Of a stretch of DNA of 64,000 nt, positions 44,230 through 53,805 are shown piece after piece. The first letter of the stretch is position 1, and every line of letters begins with the position of its first letter. Position numbers and translations under genes: made by a program. Location: NCBI GenBank assembly GCA_963768715.1, contig CAVYJC010000003.1:186001-250000 (forward strand). The letters run 5' to 3'. Under the pieces are notes generated by a model, which saw only the letters and a list, made by a program, of their open reading frames with translations, had not been told where the DNA came from and did no database searches. Source of the stretch: DATKEJ01 sp963768715 (GTDB lineage Bacteria > Bacteroidota > Rhodothermia > Rhodothermales > DATKEJ01).

Positions 44230-45012
44230 TCAGGCGACGGGCAGTTCGATCTCTAAGAAGTCTGCAACCGGCTCAGCTAAGGCGGGTCCGGTCGCAATGA
44301 GACCCGATAGTTTGGGTCGCGGCCTGTTGAACGAGACGGAGGACCCGTCCACCGAAAAGACGCGGCCTCCGGCAGCCAGTACAAGTGCCACTCCCGCTGC
44401 AACGTCCCATTCGTGTTTCGGAACGAGAGTCCAGGTCGCATCGCATCGCCCCGCGGCAACGAGTCCGAGTTTGTAGGCAACGGATCCGCATGGCACCACG
44501 GCAAACGGCGCATCGGAAAATCGCTCCCATTCCCCACGCTTGATCTCGCTCCGTGATGCAGCGATGCGCGCACCGGCAAGCTCTGTCAAACGAGAAGCGG
44601 ATGTGGGCGCCCCGTTGTAAGTGACTCCGAGTCCCACAGCTCCGACGACCTTCTCACCCGTCGAAGGATTGAAGATGCCACCCGCAACCGGGATACCTTC
44701 CCGGACGAACCCGATCGAGACACACCACTCCGGTATACCCGACACGAACTCCCGCGTCCCGTCCAGCGGATCGACGATCCAGACATCCCGGCACCCGAGG
44801 CGATCCGAACTGTCTGCGGTCTCTTCGGAGAGCCACCCTTCCTCATCCCCGGGGAGCAGACGCTTCAGCGCCGCATCGACGCGTTGGTCGGCCTCGGTGA
44901 TCGGATCATCACCCTGCTTGAACCGAAAGGCGACGTCACCGGGTTCATACGCGCTCAGGATGTCGCCGGCTTCTTTCAGCCCCTGGTGGATGCGTCCAAT
45001 TATGTCTTCCAC
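44230..45012 (-). CDS. cysQ: 3'(2'),5'-bisphosphate nucleotidase
   Basis: 260 residues of the inositol-phosphatase superfamily. Metal site VDPLDGTREFVSGIPEWCVSIGF near residue 85 and the second metal Asp in KHEWDVAAGVALVLAAGG near 210 are clear. CysQ removes the 3'-phosphate from PAP, the by-product of sulfotransferases, and also lowers PAPS. It directly follows the sat/cysC gene (27 bases) in the same direction, which supports this role over a true inositol phosphatase. Confidence 0.9.
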   Translation of the reverse strand: MEDIIGRIHQGLKEAGDILSAYEPGDVAFRFKQGDDPITEADQRVDAALKRLLPGDEEGWLSEETADSSDRLGCRDVWIVDPLDGTREFVSGIPEWCVSIGFVREGIPVAGGIFNPSTGEKVVGAVGLGVTYNGAPTSASRLTELAGARIAASRSEIKRGEWERFSDAPFAVVPCGSVAYKLGLVAAGRCDATWTLVPKHEWDVAAGVALVLAAGGRVFSVDGSSVSFNRPRPKLSGLIATGPALAEPVADFLEIELPVA

Positions 45013-45039
45013 GTACCTACCGTGCTGATTGTTGACGGC

Positions 45040-46782
45040 TCAGGCCGTGACTAGGGCTTCCTGCTCTGCCGTGATGTATCCTTCGAAAACGAGACGATCG
45101 AGAACGATTCGAGCCGCTTCCTCCGGAGTAATCTCGGTGGTATCGATGACAAGTTCTGCATCCGTCGGTTCTTCGTACGGATCGGAAATACCGGTAAACT
45201 CCTTGATGATGCCGGCCCGGGCCTTGGCGTAAAGTCCTTTGCGGTCGCGCTGCTCACAAACTTCCAGGGGCGTCGACAGATGGACGAGAACGAAACCACC
45301 CTGGCCGCCCACATTCTCTCGAACTTCCTTCCGAATCGCGTCATATGGAGCGATTGGCGCGCAGATTGCGATACCGCCGTGCTTTGTGATCTCGCTCGCG
45401 ACGAAACCGATCCGGCGGATGTTCAGGTCGCGGTGCTCCTTTGAAAATCCGAGCTCGGAAGAGAGATTTTTCCGCACCAGATCACCGTCGAGCAGCGTTA
45501 CGGGTCGGCCGCCGATCTCGAGCAGCTTGACCATGAACGCGTTTGCAACGGTCGACTTCCCCGATCCCGACAGGCCGGTGAAGAAGACTGTGAATCCCTG
45601 TCGATCCCGCGGAGGATGACTCCGACGGAGCTCCGCAACGACCTCCGGATAGGTGAACCACTCGGGAATGTCTTCTCCCGTCGCCAGTTTGCGACGCAAC
45701 TCCGTTCCCGAAATACTGAGTGTTTCTTTACCGTCGGGTACCTCGTCAACCGGAACGTATACGTCGTCGTCCTTCAGATACACCATCAGCCGAAACGGCA
45801 CCATTGCGACACCCAACTCCGACTCCACCGATCGCAGGAGTTCCTGGGCGTCATAGGGTCCATAGAAGGGTGTGCCGGTCGAATCGCTGCCCGGTCCGGC
45901 ATGGTCGCGACCGACAATCAGATGCGTGCAGCCGTAGTTCTTGCGGATAATCGCGTGCCAGACGGCCTCTCGCGGTCCACCCATGCGCATGGCGAGTGGC
46001 AATAACGAAAGTTTGGCGGTTCCGGCGGGGTAGCGTTGCATCAGTGCCTGGTAGCAACGGACCCGTGTATAGTGATCCACGTCGCCGGGTTTAGTCATTC
46101 CGACGACCGGATGGACCAACAGATGGGCTCCAACCTCGTTGGAGGCGCGCAACGTCAATTCCTGGTGCGCACGATGCATGGGGTTGCGGGTCTGGAACGC
46201 GACCATCTTCGTCCAACCCATCCTGGTGCAGTCGGCGCGCACTTCAGCCGGCGTCTGACGCAGTCCGTGATAGTCGTAGTGGACGGGAAGTTGAACGGCC
46301 TCAACGCGGCCGCCGACATAGACGGGATGGGTCGACTCGAGAAGGTGCTTCACACCGGGATGCTCCGGATTGTCCGTACCGAAGACGGATACAGCCTCTC
46401 TCACCCGATCCGGCCGATAGATGCTCTCGACTCGAAGCGCGGCAAGCATGACGCCCTCCGCATCCCGAAGGGCGAGCATGTCGCCCGATGAAAGGCCGTC
46501 GCCGACCGATTCGGGAACGTCGAGTGTGATCGGGATCGGCCACAGCGTGCCGTCCGCCAACCGCATGGTATCGACCACCGAATCGTAGTCGCTTTCAACC
46601 ATGAAGCCGGCCAATGGAGAAAAGCCACCATTGATCAGCAATTCCAGATCGCAAAGCTGGCGCTCGGTCAGGTCCCAGGAAGGCCAGTCCCTCGAGGCGC
46701 GCTTCATCGTCGTTGCTCGCTGCTCATCGACCAGCAGATTGATTAGTCTGCCGCCATGTGCCTCGATGAGTCCGTTATCCAT
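45040..46782 (-). CDS. sat/cysC: Bifunctional ATP sulfurylase/APS kinase
   Basis: 580 residues. Residues 1-375 are ATP sulfurylase: an N-terminal PUA-like domain, QTRNPMHRAHQELT (the HxxH-type nucleotide motif) and IVGRDHAGPG. Residues about 385-575 are APS kinase: P-loop FTGLSGSGKSTVANAF at about 395-410, LLDGDLVRKNLSSELGFS, LYAKARAGIIKEFTGI and DPYEEPTDAELVIDT. Together they turn sulfate and ATP into PAPS. Placing it inside a surface-glycan region, next to cysQ, suggests PAPS for sulfating polysaccharide rather than cysteine synthesis. Confidence 0.95.
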   Translation of the reverse strand: MDNGLIEAHGGRLINLLVDEQRATTMKRASRDWPSWDLTERQLCDLELLINGGFSPLAGFMVESDYDSVVDTMRLADGTLWPIPITLDVPESVGDGLSSGDMLALRDAEGVMLAALRVESIYRPDRVREAVSVFGTDNPEHPGVKHLLESTHPVYVGGRVEAVQLPVHYDYHGLRQTPAEVRADCTRMGWTKMVAFQTRNPMHRAHQELTLRASNEVGAHLLVHPVVGMTKPGDVDHYTRVRCYQALMQRYPAGTAKLSLLPLAMRMGGPREAVWHAIIRKNYGCTHLIVGRDHAGPGSDSTGTPFYGPYDAQELLRSVESELGVAMVPFRLMVYLKDDDVYVPVDEVPDGKETLSISGTELRRKLATGEDIPEWFTYPEVVAELRRSHPPRDRQGFTVFFTGLSGSGKSTVANAFMVKLLEIGGRPVTLLDGDLVRKNLSSELGFSKEHRDLNIRRIGFVASEITKHGGIAICAPIAPYDAIRKEVRENVGGQGGFVLVHLSTPLEVCEQRDRKGLYAKARAGIIKEFTGISDPYEEPTDAELVIDTTEITPEEAARIVLDRLVFEGYITAEQEALVTA

Positions 46783-46863
46783 GTATCTCTCTCGTTAGTC
46801 TTTATGATTCTAATTGAAATGCGAATGCGCCTCGTCCCAGGCAAACCGCCGCTTCCGGCACGG

Positions 46864-48270
46864 TCAGAACGCTCCTCCCCCGAGCAGACGGACTTTGTCG
46901 CGACGGTGGGGAATGTGACCAAGCGCGTTGCGTGTATCGACAATGAGGGCCGCATGTTCCGCAATCATCGAATACTGAAACGAACTGTGGTCCGTCCCAA
47001 TCACGACCAGGTCATACGATCGGAGCATCGCCTCATCGATCGGTTTGGATTTCAGGATCTTCGCTCCCGATACGGTCTGGACTTCGATCTGGGGCACGAA
47101 GGGATCACTGTACTCTATCGAGGCAATTCCTCGCGCCGAAAGGAGCTCCAGAACCTTGATCGACGGCGAGTGTCGCGTGTCGTTCACGTTTTTCTTGAAA
47201 GCGACGCCGAGGATAAGCACGCGAGCGTCTTCGAGACGGATGGGTTCCGACGCAAGCGCGCGGCCGATGGCTTCGACCACATAGAACGGCATCTGTTCGT
47301 TGACGCGAGCCGAAAGGGTGATGAACCCGGTCTCGAAATCGTGTCCCCGAGCAAACCACGACAGGTAGTAGGGGTCGATGGGGATGCAGTGTCCACCCAG
47401 GCCCGGACCCGGCTCGAACGGCATGAATCCAAACGGCTTCGTCGATGCGGCCTCGACGACTTCCCACACCGAGACGCCGCCCACGCGATCACACAACTGC
47501 GCGAGCTCATTGACAAGCGCGATATTGACGGATCGGAAAATGTTCTCGAGCAGCTTCTCCATTTCAGCCACTCTTGGATTGGACACCTCGAGCACCGAAG
47601 AAACCACCTGCGACAACATTTCCTTAGCGACCGTCGTGCATGCACGGGTTACGCCGCCCACGACGACGGGCGTGTTGGCGGTGGTGAATCGCGCGTTGCC
47701 CGGGTCAATCCTCTCCGGACTGAATGCGAGGAAGTAGTCACGCCCAATCTGCATCCCTTTCTTCTGGGCGGCTTCCTCCAGAATTGGAAGAACCAGTCCT
47801 TCCGTGGTATTCGGATACGTCGTGCTCTTGAGCACGATCAGCTGTCCCGGGCGAATCGTCTCGGCCAGTTTCCGGGCCGCGGTTTCTATGTACGAAGTGT
47901 CCGGATCCTTATTCGGTGTAACCGGCGTGGGGACGCAAATGAACACGACGTCGAGTAAAGCAGCTGAGTCGAAACTGTCCTCCGGAACGAACATTCCCGA
48001 TTTGACCACCTCCGCCAGCTTCGAAGAATCGACATCGTCCACGTACGACGTCCCGGAAGCGAGCCGCAGCACGCGTTCGGTGTTGAGATCGATTCCGATT
48101 GTTTTGAAGCCTCTTCTGGCATGTTCAACGGAAAGCGGCAATCCGACATAGCCAAGGCCGATGACGCCGATCAATGCCGTCGACTGCCTGATTCGCTCAG
48201 TCAGTTGAGCCTGTGCAGCACTCTGTGACTGCTCCGATGCATCTGTTGTAGTTGAACTCGTTTGCGTCAT
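46864..48270 (-). CDS. wbpA: UDP-N-acetylglucosamine 6-dehydrogenase, WbpA type
   Basis: 468 residues, with a 25-residue polar lead before the NAD-binding ALIGVIGLGYVGLPLSVEHA. Other landmarks: FICVPTPVTPNKDPDTSYIE, SFSPER-type FSPERIDPGN, GFMPFEPGPGLGGHCIPIDPYYLSW with the catalytic Cys, and GVAFKKNVNDTRHSPS. Motifs and the GGHCIPIDP form fit the UDP-GlcNAc/GalNAc dehydrogenase branch rather than UDP-glucose dehydrogenase. It makes UDP-GlcNAc-uronate for WbpB/E/D encoded 4-9 kb away on the other strand. Confidence 0.88.
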   Translation of the reverse strand: MTQTSSTTTDASEQSQSAAQAQLTERIRQSTALIGVIGLGYVGLPLSVEHARRGFKTIGIDLNTERVLRLASGTSYVDDVDSSKLAEVVKSGMFVPEDSFDSAALLDVVFICVPTPVTPNKDPDTSYIETAARKLAETIRPGQLIVLKSTTYPNTTEGLVLPILEEAAQKKGMQIGRDYFLAFSPERIDPGNARFTTANTPVVVGGVTRACTTVAKEMLSQVVSSVLEVSNPRVAEMEKLLENIFRSVNIALVNELAQLCDRVGGVSVWEVVEAASTKPFGFMPFEPGPGLGGHCIPIDPYYLSWFARGHDFETGFITLSARVNEQMPFYVVEAIGRALASEPIRLEDARVLILGVAFKKNVNDTRHSPSIKVLELLSARGIASIEYSDPFVPQIEVQTVSGAKILKSKPIDEAMLRSYDLVVIGTDHSSFQYSMIAEHAALIVDTRNALGHIPHRRDKVRLLGGGAF

Positions 48271-48313
48271 ATCAGAACCTGCCCCGAATAGAAAGGGTCG
48301 ATCATTGAGGCGA

Positions 48314-49516
48314 TCACTTATCGAGTGGCTGTCTCAGGCGCACGCCGTCATTCGATTCTCCTACGCCGTTCCCATTGGATGACACGTCGTGCGATTCGGG
48401 TCCTCCGGCCTGAGTTGTCGGTTCGGCCCGCCGCTGTCGTGGAACGGCCAGATATCCAAGCGCCTTCAGTAGGGCGAAAATGCCCAGTGCGGTAATACAC
48501 AGCACGAGCGTCGCAAAAACGTTGTCACCGAGCGTCCTGTCCGATATCGCGAGGAGAAATGCCGCGACGCCGAATCCGACACTGATCGTGTACAAGACCA
48601 GCACCGTATTTCGATGAGAGAAGCCGAGCTTGCGCAGAATGCGATGGTGAATGTGATCCCGATCGGCGTGAAAAAGTGGACGGCGTTCGATGAACCGGCG
48701 TACGACTGCCAGGCCTGTGTCCATTACCGGAAGACCCATGGCAATGATCGGAATAAGCAATGCCAAAAGGGAATTCGCGCGACTCGCTCCACGAATCGAG
48801 TAGGCGGCGATGAGAAAACCAAGAAACATGCTGCCCGAATCACCCATGAATATCTGGGCCGGATTAAAATTGTACCATAGAAAGCCGATCAAAGCACCGA
48901 CGATCGCCGCGACCCAAGCCGAATTCGTCCAGTCGCCCATCACCATATAGGCCGCCGTGAGGCTTCCGAAAACGATCACAGACACGCCCGAGGCGAGCCC
49001 ATCCATCCCATCCAAAAGGTTGATCGCGTTGATCGCGCCGACGATCCATCCCACGCTTAGGAGAATCGCGAACCAGTGCGGGAGCGTCACAGCCCCATCC
49101 GTGAAAGGATTGAAGACCTCGGGGATGACAAAGCCGCCGCTTATCATCATGATCGCGACCCCGATCTGGAAGGCAAACTTCGGTAGGAAGTGCATGCCCT
49201 TGATGTCATCATACAGACCGACGAGTACCATGATGAGCGCGCCCGCAATAATCAGCGGCGAAGGCAACCGGATGGAGTGCGCAAGCTCCGGGGGCAGGAG
49301 ACGAGGAATGAGCGCAATGTATACGAGGCCCACAAGGAACGCACCCGCAATGGCCACGCCACCAATACGAGGCGTAGGTTGCGTATGTATGCTTCGGGCT
49401 TTGTCAGGCGTATCGATCCACTGCTTCCGCTGCGCAAGGCGCGCAACGATTGGCGTCAGTGCGAACGATGCCGTCAAACTAAGCACGAAGCCGGCGACGA
49501 TCACCGCAATCAGCAT
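48314..49516 (-). CDS. WecA/TagO-type phospho-sugar transferase
   Basis: 400 residues, ten or eleven membrane helices of the MraY/WecA superfamily. Signature loops: TPRIGGVAIAGAF, VLVGLYDDIKGMHFLPKF, NAINLLDGMDGLASG, IFMGDSGSMFLGF and the HIHHR loop (FHADRDHIHHRIL). It transfers a GlcNAc-1-phosphate (or similar) to undecaprenyl phosphate to start a polysaccharide. The C-terminal tail of about 40 residues is soluble, rich in P, G and N. It lies between wbpA and the divergent heparinase-like gene. Confidence 0.92.
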   Translation of the reverse strand: MLIAVIVAGFVLSLTASFALTPIVARLAQRKQWIDTPDKARSIHTQPTPRIGGVAIAGAFLVGLVYIALIPRLLPPELAHSIRLPSPLIIAGALIMVLVGLYDDIKGMHFLPKFAFQIGVAIMMISGGFVIPEVFNPFTDGAVTLPHWFAILLSVGWIVGAINAINLLDGMDGLASGVSVIVFGSLTAAYMVMGDWTNSAWVAAIVGALIGFLWYNFNPAQIFMGDSGSMFLGFLIAAYSIRGASRANSLLALLIPIIAMGLPVMDTGLAVVRRFIERRPLFHADRDHIHHRILRKLGFSHRNTVLVLYTISVGFGVAAFLLAISDRTLGDNVFATLVLCITALGIFALLKALGYLAVPRQRRAEPTTQAGGPESHDVSSNGNGVGESNDGVRLRQPLDK

Positions 49517-49741
49517 CTCGACTTGCTTTCTGCTCGGTGGGTACTAGTTGGAGAGGGCATCGACCTCCCTGATCATGTTTGGAATGGCCAGTGAGTGCGG
49601 ATCACCCCCAATCCTCACTGCTGTGAAAATAGCGCTTAATACTTCAAAAAACGACCGAACGAGGTTCTGCGACGTGAAAAGAGGGTACGACAATGATGCG
49701 GTGCCCCCATTCGAGCTATCTTGAGACGAAATTCGCTCGCA
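49517..49741. other. Divergent promoter region, wecA-like/heparinase-like genes
   Basis: 225 bases between divergent genes. No hairpin terminator or operator palindrome stands out. A frame open into this region from the heparinase-like gene is not needed, since ATG 49742 gives a typical N-terminus. Confidence 0.4.
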
Positions 49742-51444
49742 ATGGCAGTTGTTCGCTTATTAGAGACCATTCGCAGGCTGCGCCCCAGGCAAGCAGTGGC
49801 CCAGGTCAGCCATCGTCTTCGTACAATCGTCGAAGCACATGCCCCGCCACGCAGTGTCCCATCGCTCCCGGAAGTTCGGCTGGAGCCACATTCCCAATTC
49901 ATTGCGCCACTTTTGCATGGAAATAGCGATGACTCAATCCGATCGGGCGCATTGACATTCCTCAATCGTACCGAGAAAGTGGGATGGCCCCCCATGTGGC
50001 AGATCGAAACCGTGCCGGATCTCTGGGACTACAACCTCCATTACCACGATTTCATTTGGGCGCTGCCGGCTGAGGACGCGTGGTCGGTCGTGCTCGATTG
50101 GATTCAGAATTATCCCAACGAAAAGGGACACGCCGGCTGGGATCCGTATCCGATCTCACTGAGGATTCAGAACTGGTGTATGTATTTCTTCGGTTCGCAT
50201 CCGGATGCGAGGCCTTCTGATTCGCCGCGGGAAGCGGACCTGTGGCGTTCGATTTTTGCTCAGATGTCCTGGCTCGAAAAACACATCGAATGGCGCCTGC
50301 TTGGCAACCATATTCTCGAGAATGCCGCCGCACTGGCTATGGCGGGCGCCACGTTCGGGGGATCCAGCGGAGAGAGATGGCTCCGCGAGGGGCTGAGACT
50401 GCTGACGCAACAGCTTCCTGAAATCGTCCTGCCCGACGGCGGTCACGTGGAGCGTTCGCCGATGTATCACGCCCGGCTCTGCCAGGTCCTGGACAATCTG
50501 ATACGAACAGGCAATGCCCAGATCGCGACAGTCGTGACCCCGTACCTGGACAAGGTCCGCCGAGCCCTTTCACATATCAGCCATCCGGATGGTGAAATTG
50601 CCCTGTTCAACGATGCGGCGTTCGGCGTCTACCCCAGTATCGCCGAACTGGGCATACGCCAGCCGAAAACCGGACCCTTTGCTCTCCCGGATTCAGGCTA
50701 TTACGGAGCCCGCACGCCTGAAGACCACTACGTGCTTTGTGATGCGGGAGCGATCGGTCCCGATTACCAGCCGGGACATGCCCACGGCGATCTGTTGTCG
50801 TTCGAGATGTCGTGCGAGGGACTCCGATTCGTGGTTGACACGGGCGTCTACACCTACGAGAACGACGAATGGCGCGCCCATGCCCGATCCACTCGGGCGC
50901 ACAATACCATCGAAGTGAACCGTCTGGACCAGTGCGATTTCTGGTCGGCCTTTCGTGTCGGCCGGACGGGCGCATCCCCGCAACATCAGGCACGACATGG
51001 CTGCGACTGACTTTTCTCTCGATGCAGAGCACACGGGCTACGTCCATCTCCGCGGCAGCCCGCTCCACCGTCGGTCGTTTCGGTGGAACGCGGGCGGAAT
51101 TCTCCTCGTCAGGGATCAGGTTCGAAGCGGTCGCGCCGTCTGGATGCGGAGCCATATTCACCTTCATCCCGATGTGGAGATCGCGACGGTTTCGGAGCGT
51201 GAGATTCGATTGAAGCGCAAAAACGCTGGATGCACGATCGTATTCAGAGGTGAGGGTCGACTCTGTCGTCGAGACGTCCTGGTATTTCCCCGAGTTCGGT
51301 CGACGAGTAGAAAACAAGGTGCTCGTTCTCGCAGCGAAGGGATCGGACGTACGCAGCGGATTCTGCATCGCTGCCGGATCCGAATCCGTTCGATTCGATC
51401 TCGAGCGCGGTGCGAGAGTGAATGGAACGAACTACGGCTGGTAA
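49742..51444 (+). CDS. Heparinase II/III-like protein, two +1 frameshifts
   Basis: A polysaccharide lyase-like protein with an all-helical toroid and a beta-sandwich. Landmarks: LLETIRRLRPRQAVAQVSHRL, PDLWDYNLHYHDFIW, WRLLGNHILENAAALAMAG, GHVERSPMYHARLCQVLDNL and the catalytic-type GHAHGDLLSFEMS in the first frame (to about 50960). The frame then ends in TGA at about 51010, but DFSLDAEHTGYVHLRG and VRSGRAVWMRSHIHLHP continue in the next frame, and SWYFPEFGRRVENKVLVLA in a third to 51444. Skipping one base near 50962 and one near 51252 gives a complete protein of about 567 residues. It could trim or modify uronate-containing glycan; possibly a pseudogene. Confidence 0.78.
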
Positions 51445-51447
51445 GGG

Positions 51448-52690
51448 ATGCGCATTCTGTTCATCAGTCACTACTTCTACCCGGAGGGCAATGCGCCGGC
51501 AACCCGCGTCTACGAGATAACCCGCCGCTGGGCGGCAGCGGGACATGACGTCACCGTCATCACGGCCGCCCCAAACGTACCCTCTGGAATCGTCTACGAC
51601 GGATATCGGAATCGCTGGCGTCTTGAAGAGTCCATCGAGGGCGTGCATGTCTCGAGGGTGTGGACCTACCTCGCGGCCAATGCGGGCACGGTGCGAAGGA
51701 TTCTGAGCTACCTCTCCTTCATGACAACGTCGTTTCTCAGGGGCCTGAGAAGTCCGCGGCCGGATCTTGTGATTGCCACGTCGCCTCAGTTCTTCTGTGG
51801 CTGGTCGGGACGTCTCGTCGCCAAATTTCGTCGTCTCCCGTTCGTCCTCGAGGTTCGCGATCTTTGGCCCGAATCCATTGTCGCCGTTGGGGCAATGAAA
51901 CCGTCTTGGAAGATCCGGTTTCTGGAGTTTCTGGAACGGAAGCTTTACGATGGAGCCCGACTGATCGTGACGGTCGGCGAGGGCTACAAGCGCAAGCTCC
52001 TCGAGCGCGGCGCAGAAGGAAGACCGTATCCGCATACTGCCCAACGGTGTAGACCTCACTTCCTTCGCACCCGACGTCGACGGAAGCCAGGCTCGATCTG
52101 AGTTCGAACTCGAGAACCGATTCGTTTGCGCCGTGGTTGGCACGATCGGCATGGCATCCGGGCTGGACATCGTGATCCGAGCAGCGCGCTTACTCGGGGA
52201 GGCTGGCAGAGACGAGGTCCGCTTCCTCCTGGTCGGCAGCGGTTCGGAGCGCGAGCGTCTCGAGGCGGCGGCCGAACGGGAGAGTTTGTCGTCGATCGTA
52301 TTCGCCGGTCGCCTTCCGAAGGAGCGAATCCCTGAAGTAATTGCTGCTTCCGACGCCTGTCTCGTCCATCTTCGCGGGCTCGCGTTGTTCGAAACCGTCA
52401 TGCCATCCAAGATTTTCGAAGCAGCAGCGATGAAACGGCCGATCATTCTCGGGGTCGCCGGCATAGCGGCCGAGTGGCTGCGCCAAGCCGAAGCCGGCGT
52501 GTGCATTCCTCCTGACGACGAAACGGCACTTCTGGCCGCAGTCGACGGACTCGCATCCGATCCGGGGCTGGGAGCCCGGCTGGGTGAGAACGGACGAGCA
52601 TTTGTTGCCGAGCATCATGATTACGAACTTCTGGCCGCTCGCTATCTGAGTATCGTTAGTCAACTGCCGAATGGCCATCAGGCTTATTAA
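51448..52690 (+). CDS. WbuB-like GT4 glycosyltransferase, +1 frameshift
   Basis: N-terminal half (51448-52035) has MRILFISHYFYPEGNAPATRVYEI, VITAAPNVPSG and FVLEVRDLWPESIVAVG, matching WbuB-like transferases. The frame goes out of phase after LLERGAE and ends at 52101; the next frame picks up DRIRILPNGVDLTSFAPDV and runs through VVGTIGMASGLDIVIRAARLL, LVGSGSERERLEAAA, VHLRGLALFETVMPSKIFEAAAMKRPI to 52690. Skipping one base in a GAAGGAAG stretch near 52017-52022 restores about 413 residues. Starts 3 bases after the preceding gene and overlaps the 2-epimerase gene by 20 bases. Confidence 0.82.
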
Positions 52691-53768
52691 CGTCGTCGGT
52701 GCACGCCCGAACCTCATGAAGATCGCGCCCCTGATGGAGGCGTACGGTCTTGATGGCTCGTTCGATCCGGTTCTCGTCCATACCGGCCAGCATTACGACG
52801 CCAATATGAGCGCCCTGTTTTTCGAGCAATTGGGCATACCCCGTCCCGACGTCAACCTGGGCGTCGGCAGCGGTTCGCACGCCGAGCAGACGGCGGCCAT
52901 CATGCAGGCCTTCGATCAGGTCCTCGACGCTGATCGAGCGGACGCGGTCGTGGTGGTCGGAGATGTCAACGGGACGCTGGCGTGCGGCCTCGTAGCGGCC
53001 AAACGGAAGATTCCTGTCGTCCATATCGAAGCAGGGCTGCGGAGCTTCGATCGGGGCATGCCCGAAGAGATCAACCGCATTCTCACCGATTCGATCAGCG
53101 ATCTTCTCTTCTGCACGGAACAGAGTGCGGTGGACAATCTAGTCAAGGAGGGCGCCCGAATAGAGCGGATTCATCTCGTCGGCAACCTGATGATCGACGC
53201 GCTCATGTCACATCGTCAGCACGCCGAGGCATCCTCAATTCTGGAAGATCTGGATCTGATTGCCGGCGGATTCACCGTCGTAACACTTCACCGACCGTCC
53301 AATGTCGATCGCCGGGAAGTGCTCAGTCGGATACTGGATGCTCTGGAGGAAATAGGTCGTGACGGACCGATCGTGCTTCCGGCGCACCCAAGAACGGTAC
53401 AGCGACTCCAGGAATTCGGCTTTCACAAACGGATTGCGGACTCGCCCAACTTTCTGCTCGTCGAACCGCTCGGCTATCTCGAGTTTCTGAAATTGATGGC
53501 TAACGCCGCGGTCGTATTGACCGATTCAGGCGGCATTCAGGAAGAAACAACCGTGCTCGGCGTTCCCTGCCTTACGCTTCGCGACAATACCGAGCGCCCC
53601 GTTACGGTATCCATGGGCACAAATCAAATCGTAGGCACCGATCCCGAGACGATCCTGCGCGCCTACCGCTCGGTGCGCTCCAACCCGAGGGAACCCAGTT
53701 CGCCGCCTTACTGGGACGGCAAGGCCGCCTCGCGCATAATCCCGATTCTCAGGGCGGCGTTCAGCTAG
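52671..53768 (+). CDS. UDP-GlcNAc 2-epimerase family protein (non-hydrolysing, WecB/WbpI-like)
   Basis: 365 residues, two Rossmann-like halves: NVVGARPNLMKIAPLMEAY, LVHTGQHYDANMSALFFEQL, HIEAGLRSFDRGMPEEINR, LHRPSNVDRREVL, VLTDSGGIQEETTVLGVPCL and ERPVTVSMGTN. This is the WecB/WbpI family. It could epimerise UDP-GlcNAc to UDP-ManNAc, or act as WbpI on the 2,3-diacetamido glucuronate made by WbpA/B/E/D to give the mannuronate form. The motifs do not settle which. It overlaps the preceding glycosyltransferase by 20 bases. Confidence 0.9.
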   Translation: MAIRLINVVGARPNLMKIAPLMEAYGLDGSFDPVLVHTGQHYDANMSALFFEQLGIPRPDVNLGVGSGSHAEQTAAIMQAFDQVLDADRADAVVVVGDVNGTLACGLVAAKRKIPVVHIEAGLRSFDRGMPEEINRILTDSISDLLFCTEQSAVDNLVKEGARIERIHLVGNLMIDALMSHRQHAEASSILEDLDLIAGGFTVVTLHRPSNVDRREVLSRILDALEEIGRDGPIVLPAHPRTVQRLQEFGFHKRIADSPNFLLVEPLGYLEFLKLMANAAVVLTDSGGIQEETTVLGVPCLTLRDNTERPVTVSMGTNQIVGTDPETILRAYRSVRSNPREPSSPPYWDGKAASRIIPILRAAFS

Positions 53769-53805
53769 GGTCTGTCAACACTCCTCGCGACAGTCATTAG
53801 CTGGC

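Noticed and set aside
46756..47958. 400-codon frame opposite wbpA
   Set aside because: It is antisense to a clear dehydrogenase and has no family pattern.
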